From an uncultured Opitutales bacterium (GTDB lineage Bacteria; Verrucomicrobiota; Verrucomicrobiia; Opitutales; Intestinicryptomonadaceae), in the NCBI GenBank assembly GCA_900552245.1, contig URYY01000123.1, positions 1 through 6,204 on the forward strand: 6,204 nucleotides of DNA, given 5' to 3'. Both the position numbers and the translations under genes were made by a program. The notes beneath the pieces are model-generated. The model was not told the origin of the DNA, did no database searches, and saw only the letters and a list, made by a program, of their open reading frames with translations. This document shows, one piece after another, positions 5,053-6,204 of the stretch (its first letter is position 1; every line of letters begins with the position of its first letter).

Positions 5053-6204
5053 ATGAAAAGAATTGCCGCGCTTTTTATCTTTTTATTTTTTGCGACGCTT
5101 TGCCTCAAAGCGGAACCAACCCAAAGCGAAAATTTTGCGCCGCTAAAGAATAAGAGCATAGTTTTCATAGCCCGCGAGCAATTCCCGCGCGACCACCACA
5201 ATACCGCTACAATATTTCAAAAAGGCGAGATAAACCAAAACGCCTTCAAAGCTATGCAGCGGCTAGGAAGCGCAATTTTTAAGGTGGATTTCGACGCCTC
5301 GGGCAAAGCCTCAAGCCCAGTGAAGCTCCTAGATTGCCCCAATGGTGTAGTCAGGGATCTGCAAGTTTCATTCGACGCCCAAAAGCTTCTCTTTTCAATG
5401 CGCGAGGACTTTGACGACTGCTACAAAATCTGCGAGCTAGACCTAAATACGGGCAAACTTTCAAAGCTTACCCAGCCGGAGAACGCAAGCGATATAGATC
5501 CGATCTACCTGCCAAATGGCGACATTCTATTTGTGTCCACCCGCGACGTAAAATTCTGCGCCTGCAACCGCCACATCATGGGCAACCTCTTCCGCACAAA
5601 GCGCGGCCAAATAACCCAAATTGGAAAATCCAAAGAGTTTGAAAATAACCCCGCCCTGCTTGCCGACGGCAGAATCATCTACACCCGCTGGGAATACACA
5701 GACAAAAATTTCGGGGGCTCGCAGGGGCTATGGGTGGCAAACCCCGACGGCACACGCCACGCCATATACTGCTGGCAGGAAACGCCAAACCCCATAGTTG
5801 ACGCCTGCCCGCTTCCAAACGGAAAAGTTGCGGGAATAATTTGCACTACCCACGGCAGACCGCACGGGGCGCTCGCGATTTTCGACGTATCAAAATCCAT
5901 TGAGGGCGCAGAGATTGTCGAATTTATACTGCCCAAAAATTCGCGCCAAGAGATAGGCAAAAATTTCGATTCCTTCGAGCACGGCACTATGGGCAAAGAC
6001 ACGCCAAAATTTGAAGACCCCAGCGTTCTAGACAAAAATCATCTGTTAGTATCTCGCCAACTAAAGGGTTCCGACGATAAGACAGCCCTCTTTGCCGTAA
6101 ATATAAAAGACGCAAAGCTCACAAAAATTCTCGAGTTGGACGAAGAGCGCGGAATCTACGACGCCCAAGTCTTGCGCCCCCAAAAGAGAGTTTCCATGCT
6201 TCCC
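5053..6204 (+). CDS. Exported protein resembling the hydrazine synthase alpha middle domain (beta-propeller; C-terminus cut off)
   Basis: The frame is open for 384 codons from ATG 5053 to the window edge. Residues 1-20 are a signal peptide (MKRIAALFIF then LFFATLCLKA), so the product is exported. The rest matches what I recall of the HZS_alpha family of WD40/TolB-like propellers: DHHN at 47-50, GVVRDLQVSFD at 98-108, SDIDPIYLPNGDILFVSTR at 146-164, CACNR at 169-173, DGRIIYTRWEY at 205-215, NPDGT at 230-234 and HGRPHG at 267-272. Repeated blocks of the type 'P, L, NG or DG, I, then Y or F' mark successive blades. No CxxCH haem motif occurs in the visible part, and no other anammox gene is present, so hydrazine synthesis is not supported. 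Such proteins are common and uncharacterised in PVC bacteria. The GH2 terminator lies between the genes, so this is probably a separate transcript. Function is unknown; a surface or periplasmic binding or redox role is possible. Confidence 0.78.
   Translation, partial: MKRIAALFIFLFFATLCLKAEPTQSENFAPLKNKSIVFIAREQFPRDHHNTATIFQKGEINQNAFKAMQRLGSAIFKVDFDASGKASSPVKLLDCPNGVVRDLQVSFDAQKLLFSMREDFDDCYKICELDLNTGKLSKLTQPENASDIDPIYLPNGDILFVSTRDVKFCACNRHIMGNLFRTKRGQITQIGKSKEFENNPALLADGRIIYTRWEYTDKNFGGSQGLWVANPDGTRHAIYCWQETPNPIVDACPLPNGKVAGIICTTHGRPHGALAIFDVSKSIEGAEIVEFILPKNSRQEIGKNFDSFEHGTMGKDTPKFEDPSVLDKNHLLVSRQLKGSDDKTALFAVNIKDAKLTKILELDEERGIYDAQVLRPQKRVSMLP

Noticed and set aside
5557..5574. Possible c-type haem site at CACNRH (residues 169-174)
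   Set aside because: The spacing is CxCxxH, not CxxCH, so it does not fit a c-type haem attachment motif.
4953..6035. Minus-strand frames 4953-5201 and 5679-6035
   Set aside because: Both lie antisense to the propeller gene, whose conserved family motifs show which strand is coding.

Overview
The window looks like part of a polysaccharide-degradation region of a bacterium, most plausibly from the PVC superphylum (Verrucomicrobiota, Lentisphaerota or Planctomycetota). The main reason is a hydrazine-synthase-alpha-like propeller protein, a family I know chiefly from those groups, next to an exported GH2 hydrolase and an exported heparinase II/III-type lyase. The proteins are rich in Lys and Ala, the genes have moderate G+C, and the spacers are clearly A+T-rich. 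I cannot place it to genus, and no RNA gene or taxonomic marker is present.

Layout. Positions 1-1398 (minus strand) hold the first 466 codons of a secreted heparinase II/III-family polysaccharide lyase; its C-terminus lies beyond the left edge. Positions 1399-1831 are a 433-bp A+T-rich divergent promoter region. It holds one candidate promoter per direction, several short palindromes and seven copies of the pentamer GCAAT/ATTGC. Positions 1832-4771 (plus) hold a complete 979-residue secreted glycoside hydrolase family 2 enzyme with both catalytic glutamates. A strong Rho-independent terminator follows at 4792-4829. The next spacer carries an 18-bp palindrome (4877-4894) and a weak promoter candidate. 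From 5053 to the right edge (plus) are the first 384 codons of an exported protein that resembles the middle domain of the hydrazine synthase alpha subunit. Its C-terminus is not in the window.

How the genes may work together. All three products begin with an export signal, so they should act in the periplasm, at the cell surface or outside the cell. The lyase and the GH2 enzyme are divergently transcribed from a shared control region. This suits co-regulated attack on one glycan, probably uronic-acid-containing: the lyase cleaves by beta-elimination and the GH2 removes sugars. The substrate cannot be read from sequence alone. The propeller protein is separated from the GH2 gene by a terminator and appears to be its own transcription unit. 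Its role is unknown, and no anammox function is implied.

No mobile element, CRISPR array, tRNA, rRNA or recognisable riboswitch was seen. The most unusual items are the hydrazine-synthase-like protein in a glycan-degradation setting and the GCAAT/ATTGC cluster between the divergent genes.
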